DNA from: an uncultured Clostridium sp.
GTDB taxonomy: Bacteria > Bacillota > Clostridia > TANB77 > CAG-508
NCBI GenBank assembly: GCA_947648765.1
Contig: CANSOY010000007.1
Location: 1 to 48,572 of the forward strand
Length of the DNA stretch: 48,572 bases
Direction of reading: 5' to 3'
In this document: positions 33,786 to 42,121 of the stretch, piece after piece
Layout of the letters: every line of letters begins with the position of its first letter
Position numbering within the stretch: position 1 is the first letter of the stretch
Notes under the pieces: model-generated
Told to the model about the DNA's origin: nothing
Seen by the model: the letters and a program-made list of their open reading frames with translations, nothing else
Database searches by the model: none
Position numbers and translations under genes: made by a program

Positions 33786-34673
33786 TTATTTAGACACATG
33801 TTTTCTTCGATTTTGTTGGTGTTTTGTAAAAATAACAGCAAAAAGGATGGTGAAAAATAGGAAAAAGCCTGCGAAGCCAAGTGTTCCGATTGTGTTTGGT
33901 TGGTAATTTTCTGGGCTTTCTATATTTTGTATGGTATTTTCTTGCACATTTTCCATTTCATTTACTTCTGGGCTTGGGCTTATTTGATTCTTTGTTTCGT
34001 CACGAGAAGTCGTTGTTTCCTTTTTTTCTTCTTCTGTTGTATTTTGCACAGGAGGCTCTGGCTGTATGGTTTCTTTTTCTGGAATTTTCGGTTCTTCCTT
34101 TTTGTGTAAGGCAAGTGCAATCACTGCCACAACAAACATAGATAGGTTAGCCAGTAGCATTTTCAAAGTATGGAGTGCTTTATAGTATTTCCATTGTACG
34201 GTACCGATTGGCATATTTAGAATTTGAGAAATCTGGCGAAAAGATAGTCCAGAAAGGATTTTGAGAGATACAATCTCTTGGTCTTGTGGCTCTAGTCTTG
34301 CTAGAATTTTGTTATAGGTTTCTTTCTGGATAATTCCGTCTAAATTGGCGTCCTCTTCTCCGATAAAATACTGTTCTTCTAAAGATATCGTTTTTTTCTG
34401 TTTGCGCAGAAAGTTTAGTGTTTCATTTTTCGTTAGGGTATATAGCCAAGTGGCAGGCTTGCTCTTGGGCAGATTTTCTGGCTTCATATCCCATATTTTC
34501 GTACAAACGGTTTGTACCACATCTTCAGCACTTTCGTTGTTCTTCAAGATAGAAAAGGCTATTCCATAAATCAGTCCTTTATATGTTTCGTAAAATTGAT
34601 TAAACTTGACTTCCTCTTTGTTTGCACTACCTTGTAGCAAATCTTGCAATTCTTGTGTATCGATTTTACTCAT
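33786..34673 (-). CDS. ECF-type sigma factor fused to a two-helix membrane extension
   Basis: 295 residues. Residues 1-165 form an ECF sigma factor: region 2 (FNQFYETYKGLIYGIAFSIL, ESAEDVVQTVCTKIWD) and region 4 (LEPQDQEIVSLKILSGLSFR, QISQILNMPIGTVQWKYYKA). A hydrophobic segment (MLLANLSMFVVAVIALAL), a 90-residue Pro/Glu/Thr-rich linker and a second helix (GTLGFAGFFLFFTILFAVIF) follow. The sigma domain is therefore tethered to the membrane, with the linker probably outside. This would make a separate anti-sigma factor unnecessary or provide a release site. Overlaps the upstream gene by 8 bp. Confidence 0.82.
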   Translation of the reverse strand: MSKIDTQELQDLLQGSANKEEVKFNQFYETYKGLIYGIAFSILKNNESAEDVVQTVCTKIWDMKPENLPKSKPATWLYTLTKNETLNFLRKQKKTISLEEQYFIGEEDANLDGIIQKETYNKILARLEPQDQEIVSLKILSGLSFRQISQILNMPIGTVQWKYYKALHTLKMLLANLSMFVVAVIALALHKKEEPKIPEKETIQPEPPVQNTTEEEKKETTTSRDETKNQISPSPEVNEMENVQENTIQNIESPENYQPNTIGTLGFAGFFLFFTILFAVIFTKHQQNRRKHVSK

Positions 34674-35130
34674 TTTTTCTCCTTGTTTTGGTACTAATTT
34701 TCGTTGCTATCTTTATATTTTTTCTTTCGCCCACTTCTAAAAAACAGAGTAAGAGAATTCCAACGATTGAACTTACTATTTTCCATTCTGCACTTTTGAT
34801 TTCATCGTGTCCATTTTCCCAAAGATACTTCCTTAATACTTGTTGCTCTCCATCGTTATACATTCTTTCTTCTTCTGTTCCATCTTCATAAAATAAATAA
34901 AATGTCCAATCTCCTAATGCTTGTTTGTCTGCAATTTTGATTAGTTTTCCTTTTGGTATTTCGGTATCTTCTAACATTAAATATTGTTCTACTTGTTCTC
35001 GATTACTGTCATTTATTTTCAATATGTAATTGTACCCAAAGAATTGTCTAATTCCAGTTACCAATAGAACAATACTACTAATCAATAAGATGCTTTCAAA
35101 GGCTATGATAAAAATATCTTTTTTATCCAT
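34666..35130 (-). CDS. Hypothetical membrane protein of sigma operon, 154 aa
   Basis: Two hydrophobic helices (FIIAFESILLISSIVLLVTG at the N-terminus, SSIVGILLLCFLEV near the C-terminus) bracket a soluble domain of about 90 residues (WTFYLFYEDGTEEERMYNDG). A very basic tail (KKIKIATKISTKTRRK type) ends the protein. GGAGAGATA precedes ATG 35130, which overlaps the upstream stop. It overlaps the sigma gene by 8 bp, so all are coupled. It may sense a signal for the sigma factor. No family recognised. Confidence 0.65.
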   Translation of the reverse strand: MDKKDIFIIAFESILLISSIVLLVTGIRQFFGYNYILKINDSNREQVEQYLMLEDTEIPKGKLIKIADKQALGDWTFYLFYEDGTEEERMYNDGEQQVLRKYLWENGHDEIKSAEWKIVSSIVGILLLCFLEVGERKNIKIATKISTKTRRKNE

Positions 35131-35435
35131 TATCTCTCCAATCTTCCACAATGCCTACATCTTCTTGCTGTTCTTGCACAATTATCACAAATTGTTGGCA
35201 CATCTGTACCTGGGCAAGTGCCTTCTCTTCCACATAAAGCACAAGTCCAATTTGTAAAAGCATCTCCGCCACCTCTTGTGTGGTGGTTTTCATGGCAGTA
35301 TGTTGTTCCAAATGTCGTACTTCCTCTTTGGCGTATCTTTCTTCCATTGGAAGCATAAAGTAGGGTGGTCAAACCGCCTACTAAAAATACGATTGCTACT
35401 GCAATGACTATAATGATCCAGATTTTCTTTTTCAT
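35130..35435 (-). CDS. Small membrane protein with Cys/His zinc-ribbon tail
   Basis: 101 residues. One N-terminal helix (IWIIIVIAVAIVFLVGGLTT) is followed by a segment with Cys/His groups YCHENHH, CALCGREGTC, CDNCARTARRC and CGR, likely two zinc-binding ribbons. GAAGGGAGAG precedes the ATG. First gene of the four-gene sigma operon, translationally coupled (TAATG overlap) to the next. A role as membrane redox or metal sensor for the tethered sigma factor is inference. Confidence 0.65.
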   Translation of the reverse strand: MKKKIWIIIVIAVAIVFLVGGLTTLLYASNGRKIRQRGSTTFGTTYCHENHHTRGGGDAFTNWTCALCGREGTCPGTDVPTICDNCARTARRCRHCGRLER

Positions 35436-35483
35436 GGTTTCTCTCCCTTCTTATTTTAGCTCTATCAATTTATCTTTTTTCTT

Positions 35484-35512
35484 ATTATACCATTTGCCAA
35501 ACTCTCTTGCAA
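35484..35512 (-). promoter_or_regulatory. Promoter of sigma-factor operon
   Basis: TTGCAA (35507-35512), 17-bp spacer, TATAAT (35484-35489). Confidence 0.65.
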
Positions 35513-35525
35513 TAAACTTATTTTC

Positions 35526-35554
35526 TTGAGTTTTACATAATTCTATGATATACT
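35526..35554 (+). promoter_or_regulatory. Promoter of GC-rich foreign gene
   Basis: TTGAGT (35526-35531), 17-bp spacer, TATACT (35549-35554) with a TGA just before the -10. Confidence 0.65.
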
Positions 35555-35621
35555 ATTGACAATTCTAAATAGAAGGACGCATTTTCCATACCTGTACAAT
35601 AATTTGAGGAGGTTTGATGCC

Positions 35622-36113
35622 ATGGAATTGTTCCAAATTGACGGAAGGTTTGAGCAGAATGGTCATTGGAGTAACTTGGACGCCGACTTTTCTGGCTTCC
35701 TGGTTCGAGAGCCTGGCAACATTGTCCGCGGTTACACACTGGAAAAGTTTCCTACGCCCTACGACAGAATGCGGTTTATCTGTGGGATTTACGAAGATAA
35801 CCGCTTGGTGTTCGTAAAGATGGTAAATGAGCGAGCTCTCAGCCCGCTCTGCTATGTCTTTCCGAATGTCGAACAGCAGGGTTACTGGGACAGCTTTTTC
35901 CCGTTGGAAGGTGGCTTTTTCCCGCTCCACAAGTATCAGGGACATGCTACCGTCCAGATTGTTCCTACCGTTGACAACTGTAACATCGCCCGGCAAACGC
36001 TGGACCGTTTTGACGAATTCCGCCTTCACGCCTTTCCCCTGTTCCACGGATTTATGGATACCATTTGGACCTTTCGTGATTTCTTCAAGGAACGGTGGGC
36101 ACCGCACGACTAA
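35622..36113 (+). CDS. Unrecognised GC-rich protein, probably horizontally acquired, 163 aa
   Basis: GAGGAGG at 35606-35612 precedes ATG 35622, and a promoter and terminator frame the gene. The protein is aromatic-rich with no family I recognise (MELFQIDGRFEQNGHW at the start, FHGFMDTIWTFRDFFKERW at the end). Base composition and codon use differ sharply from all neighbours: many CTG, GTC, GCC, CCG and CGC codons. It has three ordinary in-frame CGG codons (35772, 35991, 36093) read within one uninterrupted frame, unlike every native gene here. A long antisense open frame is also present and is treated as a shadow. Recent transfer or an inserted cassette is the best explanation. Confidence 0.7.
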   Translation: MELFQIDGRFEQNGHWSNLDADFSGFLVREPGNIVRGYTLEKFPTPYDRMRFICGIYEDNRLVFVKMVNERALSPLCYVFPNVEQQGYWDSFFPLEGGFFPLHKYQGHATVQIVPTVDNCNIARQTLDRFDEFRLHAFPLFHGFMDTIWTFRDFFKERWAPHD

Positions 36114-36120
36114 TTGGAAC

Positions 36121-36175
36121 AAAAAAGCCTCGGAATATAAGCAGCTTTACCGCTTTGCTCCGGGGCTTTCCTTTT
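36121..36175 (+). terminator. Terminator after foreign gene
   Basis: AAAGCCTCGGA pairs with TCCGGGGCTTT (one G-U) around a partly paired loop, followed by CCTTTTG. Confidence 0.65.
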
Positions 36176-36176
36176 G

Positions 36177-37865
36177 TTAATTAACACCTAAACTGGAAAT
36201 TAACTCTCGCTTGATTTCTTCTATTCTTTTCTTATCGATTAGTTCCACATCATTTGCCTTTGCTAATTCAATCGCAGATTGTGTATAAGTACTGTTCGTT
36301 ACAACTATTCCATAATCTGCTTGATACATAGCAAGTGCTGCTACCACCTCTTGTACGGCTTTATTTCCTACAGGGCTATTGTAAAATTTGGCTTGTATAA
36401 TATATTTGCGCCCATTTCTTTTGGCGATAATATCTGCCCCTTGGTCCCCGCTTTTTCTCGTAACCGTCGTTTCAAAGCCCAATCTTTGGTACAGTTTTGC
36501 TACATATTCCTCAAATTCATAGCCATTTTCAACATCTTGATAGCCTAATTCTAGTTCTTTCTTTTTCTGTTTCTTTTTCAAAATTTCTGCATTTAATTCG
36601 TTTTCCTTCGAGATGTCCCCTTGAATTAAGCGCATTCTTTCTTGCTCTAATTTCTCCTTCGCTTTTTTCTCTTGTTTCTTTTTTTCTTCTTTCTCTTTTT
36701 GTTTTTTGATTTTGGCTTTTTCTTCCTGCACCATTTTCATATATCTTTCAATTTTCTCGTCCATTCCTACTAACATTTCGCATATTTCAAATATGGAGAA
36801 GTTTGCTTGGTTTTCTGCCATCCATAAAAGATAAGAGTTTATGTAAAAAGACTTACTTTTTCTATGGAATATAAGCTGTTCGTAGATTTCCTTTGGAAAT
36901 TCTTTTGCTGTCTTATATACCTTCAAAAATAGCAAAGCATACAGGTCATTCTCTTGTTTTCTTGTTTCTTCCTTTGGTAGAAAGCGAAATACAATCTCAA
37001 AATCTTTTTGTGTGATGGAAAGATGATACTCTTTTTGATAAGAATTTCGATAGATATCATAGGCTTTTTTCGAGATATATTCTAAATTGATGTATTCATT
37101 TTCTTGATAAGTTTTCCATAAATTTTGGCAGATTGCGGTTAATTCCTTATCTTTCTGAATTAAATCTAAAATTTTTTGATAATACAATAAACCCATTAAA
37201 ATAAGTTTTGGTTCTGGTGCCTGAACGGTATTGGAAGGCACAAACATTTCGTCTTGCCAGAAATCTCCCAACCATCTTTTTGTCCTTGTTTTTTCGCCAC
37301 TAGCACATCTTTCATACTTTTTATCTTTCACTTCTTCTAATTGTGCAACAAATTGGTTAATTTGTCCTTGTTTTATCATGGGTTTTACAATTTGAATAAA
37401 ATATGGATTTCCAAAAATACGCTGTTTTAATTCTTCTATGTCTTGTACTCTTTTTACCATATCTTCCGAAATCTCTTGCTCCTCTATGATTTCTGCTTTT
37501 TGCTTCTTACTTAATTCTTTTATTTGTTCATATTCTTTTTGTTTCTGTGCTTCTATTTTTTCTTGTTCTCTCTTTTGTTCTTCTGCCTTTTTGTTTCTTT
37601 CTTCTTCTTCCTTTTTTCGTTTTTCTGCTTTCTGTTTTTGAAGTTTTGCTACTTTTTCTTTTTTAATTCTTTCCTCTTCTTCACGCAAAAGTTGTAGTTT
37701 TAATTCTTCCTGTTGTTTTCTTTCTCTTTCTTCTTTTGCTTTTTCTGCATCTTTTTGCAAAGAATAAAATAGAATTGCTGCCAAAAAACAAAGAACTGTA
37801 AATACCGCTGTTATATACCCCAATGTAGCAAGCATACCAGTACTAAAAAAGAAAATCGTTTCCAT
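36177..37865 (-). CDS. Membrane-anchored Mrr-type restriction endonuclease-like protein
   Basis: 562 residues. N-terminal hydrophobic helix (YITAVFTVLCFLAAILFYSL) leads into a long charged coiled coil (residues 40-130), a helical middle region and a second coiled coil. A C-terminal Mrr_cat domain (residues 450-545) follows: YEFEEYVAKLYQRLGFETTV, GDQGADIIAK and YIIQAKFY give the D-QxK nuclease centre. ATG 37865 has no ribosome site. A much better one (AAGGGAGAAAAAAG) precedes ATG 37919, but that frame has TAG at codon 4 and then reads in frame through another hydrophobic helix into this protein. So the true N-terminus is in doubt. Possibly phage defence or DNA surveillance. Confidence 0.78.
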   Translation of the reverse strand: METIFFFSTGMLATLGYITAVFTVLCFLAAILFYSLQKDAEKAKEERERKQQEELKLQLLREEEERIKKEKVAKLQKQKAEKRKKEEEERNKKAEEQKREQEKIEAQKQKEYEQIKELSKKQKAEIIEEQEISEDMVKRVQDIEELKQRIFGNPYFIQIVKPMIKQGQINQFVAQLEEVKDKKYERCASGEKTRTKRWLGDFWQDEMFVPSNTVQAPEPKLILMGLLYYQKILDLIQKDKELTAICQNLWKTYQENEYINLEYISKKAYDIYRNSYQKEYHLSITQKDFEIVFRFLPKEETRKQENDLYALLFLKVYKTAKEFPKEIYEQLIFHRKSKSFYINSYLLWMAENQANFSIFEICEMLVGMDEKIERYMKMVQEEKAKIKKQKEKEEKKKQEKKAKEKLEQERMRLIQGDISKENELNAEILKKKQKKKELELGYQDVENGYEFEEYVAKLYQRLGFETTVTRKSGDQGADIIAKRNGRKYIIQAKFYNSPVGNKAVQEVVAALAMYQADYGIVVTNSTYTQSAIELAKANDVELIDKKRIEEIKRELISSLGVN

Positions 37866-37950
37866 TCCAAGTACAATGGCAAGAATGATAGCTCTTTTTA
37901 GTTCTTTCTAATAATCCATCTTTTTTCTCCCTTATTTCCAATAATCTCTT

Positions 37951-38883
37951 TTATATCTTCCTATAACATTTTTCTCGCAAAAATTTCTTTATTTTCTCTG
38001 TGTCTTTTCCCTCATAATATCCAAGAAGTAAATCCTTAAATTCCCCAGTTAATTCTGCTGGAGTTACCAATATCCCTTTTCCTTTTGAAATGAGATAATG
38101 ATTGCTATAGATAATGGCTGTTCTTTTATTTCCATCAATAAAAATTTGTTTCTTCATAATGAATAGCACTAGTTCAATGGCTCGTTCTATGTCCTCCATA
38201 TTTCGTGAAAAGATTTCTTGCAATTCTTCTTTTATCTTACTTTCGATTGGTAAATCTGGTTTCCAGGTTGTCCCTCCAATGGTAACTGGTACACTCCTTA
38301 TTTTTCCTGCTGTGTAATAGAATTTATCGATTACCATTTTGTTAATTTCGCATAATAGGGCATAGTTCGTATCACTTAACATGACATCTTTATTTAATAC
38401 AAATTCCCATGCGTGCTTTAGATTGATAATCTTCAAGACATCTTCTGTTGTCATGTTGTTGACTTTTCCACCTTCTAGTATGCTTTCAGTATCCGCAAAA
38501 GTAGTAGCAACGCCCTCTAAAATTGCTTGTTTGTAGATAGTATCGACTAAATGCCTTTTTGCAAAATCTATATTCTGTTGTACTTTTTCACTTAATTCCT
38601 CTTCTACATAATTCAGTTGTTTCAATCTTTTTCCGATTTCTCGAATTTGCTTTTTGAGTTCTTTGGCTTTCATACTATTATTAAGGATAAGTTGATACAA
38701 CTCTTCCGAATATTCCCCCACGTATTTGGTTAAGGCTACTCCTTCTTCTCGGTAATGGGCGTACAAATACTTCTTTCCATTATTTTCTCTTATTTCTACT
38801 GCTCCATAAACAAGGCTCTCTAATTCTTTCTCTAACATGTGTCGCGATTGTAGAAGGTTCATTATCTCCATTTTTTCTTCCAT
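37951..38883 (-). CDS. Fic/DOC-family protein with Gln in place of catalytic His
   Basis: 310 residues. A helical N-terminal region includes DTESILEGGKVNNMTTEDV, resembling the inhibitory-helix segment of Fic proteins. The Fic core then reads IMKKQIFIDGNKRTAIIYSN. The usual catalytic block is HxFxDGNGR or HxFxDGNKR; here Gln occupies the His position while DGNKR is intact. Ordinary AMP transfer would be expected to be lost or changed. AAAGGAGGAACC precedes ATG 38883. An elaborate operator overlies its promoter, indicating tight autoregulation, like a toxin or antitoxin component. Confidence 0.82.
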   Translation of the reverse strand: MEEKMEIMNLLQSRHMLEKELESLVYGAVEIRENNGKKYLYAHYREEGVALTKYVGEYSEELYQLILNNSMKAKELKKQIREIGKRLKQLNYVEEELSEKVQQNIDFAKRHLVDTIYKQAILEGVATTFADTESILEGGKVNNMTTEDVLKIINLKHAWEFVLNKDVMLSDTNYALLCEINKMVIDKFYYTAGKIRSVPVTIGGTTWKPDLPIESKIKEELQEIFSRNMEDIERAIELVLFIMKKQIFIDGNKRTAIIYSNHYLISKGKGILVTPAELTGEFKDLLLGYYEGKDTEKIKKFLREKCYRKI

Positions 38884-38899
38884 GGTTCCTCCTTTATCA

Positions 38900-39009
38900 T
38901 GTGAAACTTTTTTACTATTTTCTTCTTATTTTGTTTCACATTTCTATTATACCACAAAAAAATGAAAATGTGAAACTTTTTTATCTTCTTTCTTGCATTT
39001 TGTTTCACA
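38900..39009 (-). promoter_or_regulatory. Duplicated TGTGAAAC...GTTTCACA operators over the fic promoter
   Basis: Two 41-bp units, each TGTGAAAC, 25-bp T-rich gap, GTTTCACA, lie at 38900-38940 and 38969-39009, offset by exactly 69 bp. The promoter lies between them: TTCACA (38969-38974) within a half-site, 17-bp spacer, TATAAT (38946-38951). Confidence 0.75.
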
Positions 39010-39022
39010 TTTTCAAATATTC

Positions 39023-42000
39023 TTATTCAATACTCTTCAAAGAGTCAATCATATTGATTTTCTTCATGGCATAATGGGACACGAAATTCATAATTCCCGC
39101 AAAGGCTAACATAAGTCCAAAAGTGTAGGCATAACTAATTGGTCGAATTACTTTTGGGAATATCATTGGTTCTCGCTCTGCTACCGTTAAAACAAAGGTA
39201 GATAGCAATGTTCCTCCAATCAGTCCAAGTAGGATACCAAGTATGGTTAAGAATAGCATTTCTCGGTTGACATATTGGTCTACTTCTTTTGGATAAAATC
39301 CTAACACTTTTAGGGTCGCAAGTTCTCTTTCTCGCTCACTGATGTTAATATTCGTTAGGTTATATAGCACTAATAAAGCAAGAGCTCCAGATAAGAGGAT
39401 AAGTGCAACAATGACAAAGTTGAGGCTTCCAAAATCCACTTGCATATCTGATACGAAGCGAATGGACGTAATCTCCTTGTTTTCTAGCAATTCTTTTCCA
39501 AGCACTGTTTCTTGGCTCTTTTCTAGTTTTTCGGTTTTTACCAGTGTAATATTCGCATTGGTTGTTTCGTCGAATAAGGTGTGATACAACCCTTGTCGCA
39601 TATAAACAAAGTTCGCAATATATTGTTGGGTAATTCCGCCAATCGTTACCTCTTTTTCGATATCCGCTTCATTCTGGATTTGGATTTTATCTCCTATTTT
39701 TACATCTAAAATCTCTGCCATTTTCTCAGTCAAAATAATCTGGTCTTTCTCCCATGAAATTGGCTTTTTCTTTTTGTAATCTCTTAGCCTGATATATGGT
39801 TCTAAGTCTGTTTCGTCTGCTAATACCATAAGTTGGATTTCCCTTTGTGTATCGTCTTTTGCGATGGTTACATTTTGCATATTGACGAAGATAGCATCTT
39901 GTACCGCTTCTTTTTCGCAAATTTCTTGTTGCAATTTTTCTCTTTGACCGTCAGAAATACTGTCTTTGACCCCTAACATCATTTGATATTGGTAAATGCC
40001 TTCGTATTGCAAAGATCCCATCATTTTCGTACTATTTTTTGCACCATACCCGACTAATAGCAAACTAGTGGCTCCACAAATACCGGATAATTGCCATTAG
40101 AAAGCGTTTCTTGTAACGGAAGGTATTACGAAGTGTTACTTTTTGAATAAAGGAAAAACGTTTCCAGAGCCATGGTATTTTCTCTAATAGCACACGTTTT
40201 CCTGGTTTTGGTGCTTCTGGACGCATGAGTTCTGCTGGTGTATCTTTTAGCCTACGTGCAATGGTATAGATGGCTCCCCCTACAATACAAATAACGGATA
40301 GCAAAAATCCTACGATTGCAATTTTCCAATCGAGTAATATCATAGCTTCTGGCACCGAATAGCCTGTTAGACAGGCAGATATAATAATTGGAAGCAAGAT
40401 ATAGAAACCGACGCCAATTCCGAATAAGTTTCCAGCAACTGTGGCTTCTGTGGCATAGAACACATATTTTTGTGCAATTTTTGCCTTACTGTATCCCAAT
40501 GCTTTCAAAGTACCAATTTGTGTTCTTTCTTCGTCAATCATACGTGTCATAGACGTTAGGCTCATAAGAGTTGCTACTGCAAAAAAGATAATGGGAAATA
40601 CACGACTAATGTTATCGATACTTTCCGCTTCTTGCACCAATTCGTTATAGCCTTGCAACACATCTTTACGGTCTTGGATATACCATTTCGGATATTTAAT
40701 CTCCTGAATTTTCGCACGTGCATCATCTAATTTATCTTGTGCCTCTGCAATCGTGGTTTCAAATTCTTTGCGGTTATCTGCTAATTCTTGTTTTCCTTCT
40801 TGGATTTCTTGTTTCGCATCCGCTATTTTCTGCTTGCCATTTTCAATTTCCTTTTCTGCCTTTTTCTTTTCTGTTTCTAAGGTTTGTTTAGCTTGGTCTA
40901 ATTGTTTTCTTCCATTAGCGAGTTCTTGTCTTCCCGTTTGAACCATCGTATCGATGGTCGTTATTCCACCATTTACTTCCTTTAGTCCTGCTTGGACTTG
41001 TGCAATTTGTGCTTGGAGAATTGGCTTTGTGATAGCATCGACTTTCTTTTCTGCCTCTTGTAAAAGCGAAAGTTGCTGTTCTAAGGTTTCTTTTTGTTTT
41101 TCTAAATTTGCTTTTTGCTCTCCTGCTTGCGAGAATCCATCTTCTGCTTCTGCTTTTTTCGTGTTATATTGCTCTTCTTGTTTTTTCCACTCCGTTTCTG
41201 CCTTTTCAAACTCCGTACTTGCCTTATTTTCTTGCTCTTTTAGTTCTTTTTCGGCTTGGTCTATCTCCTGTTCTGCCTCTCGAATTTTGTCCTCTGCTTT
41301 GGCTTTTTCCCCGTCTAATTCTTGTTGAGCTTCTTCTACTTTATCTGTGGCTTCTCCAATTAACTCCTCATATCTGAGCTTTCTCCTTTCTTCTGCAATC
41401 GCTTCTATCTGTGTGCTTGCTTCTTGGATTTTTTTATCATAACGACTAGTTCCTAGGAATTCTTTTTCTGCCCCTAGCACACGAATACACGCTGAAGTAG
41501 CAAGGTCGGAGTCGATATTTTCTGGCAAAGTCCATATATCATACTCTACCTTACCGTGCTCCTAACGAAGAACCACCCTTTTCTTGATTTAACACAAGAG
41601 GAGATTTTGCTTCTCCCACAATGGTAAGTTCGGTATGAACAAGGACTTTTTCGTCATCGTCTTTTTCTTCTTTTAACGAAATTTTATCTCCTATGTGCAA
41701 AGAAAAATCTCGCATAACTTCTGTATCGACTAAACATTCCTCTGCCTTAGTCGGACGATTACCTTGTACCAATACTGGCTCATTTTTTCCTGTTATTAGA
41801 CTGGTTACTCTTCCTACGTGTTGGGCTTCTTCTGTTTCCAAATATGTATCGAGTTCATAGACACCATATACATCTGAAACAGCCTCTAACTCACCTATTT
41901 TTTGCATATCTTCTTGGGTTAATCCCAACGTAGACGAGGTTTTTAGGTCATAGACTGAATGGGTATCATAATAGGATTTAATCTGGTAGAGCATATTCGT

Positions 42001-42120
42001 ACCACTCGCACGAATTGCGCAAAACACACCTGTACCAAGCATTGCCATTAGCACAATGGATAAAAAGCGTTTATAACTTTTGCGGATGGTTCGATTATGG
42101 TCTTTGGTGAGTGCTTTCAT
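39023..42120 (-). CDS. FtsX-like ABC permease with long coiled coil, recoded twice at CGG
   Basis: About 1031 residues when joined. An N-terminal helix (FLSIVLMAMLGTGVFCAIRA) and MacB-like domain are followed by a coiled coil of about 230 residues, the first FtsX domain (TSMTRMIDEERTQIGTLKAL), and a second helix cluster and FtsX domain (ERERELATLKVLGFYPKEVD). CGG at 41554-41556 after SSLGA skips to GKVEYDIWTLPENIDSD. CGG at 40083-40085 after FLMAII skips to GICGATSLLLVGYGAKNS. Both restore conserved Gly residues. Starts 1 bp after the ABC ATPase stop; probably its membrane partner, exporting lipids or peptides. Confidence 0.88.
40083..40085 (-). other. CGG +1 recoding site 2 in FtsX permease
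   Basis: Codons GCA ATT ATC CGG TAT; the family sequence resumes as C|GGT ATT TGT GGA GCC (GICGA), a conserved membrane-helix block. Confidence 0.85.
41554..41556 (-). other. CGG +1 recoding site 1 in FtsX permease
   Basis: Codons TTA GGA GCA CGG TAA; the family sequence resumes as C|GGT AAG GTA GAG TAT (GKVEY). The in-frame codon after CGG is a stop. Confidence 0.85.
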
Positions 42121-42121
42121 G

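Noticed and set aside
35565-36122. Long open frame on the minus strand opposite the GC-rich gene
   Set aside because: The plus-strand frame has promoter, strong ribosome site and terminator in register, and the minus frame has none. High GC lowers stop frequency and explains the shadow.
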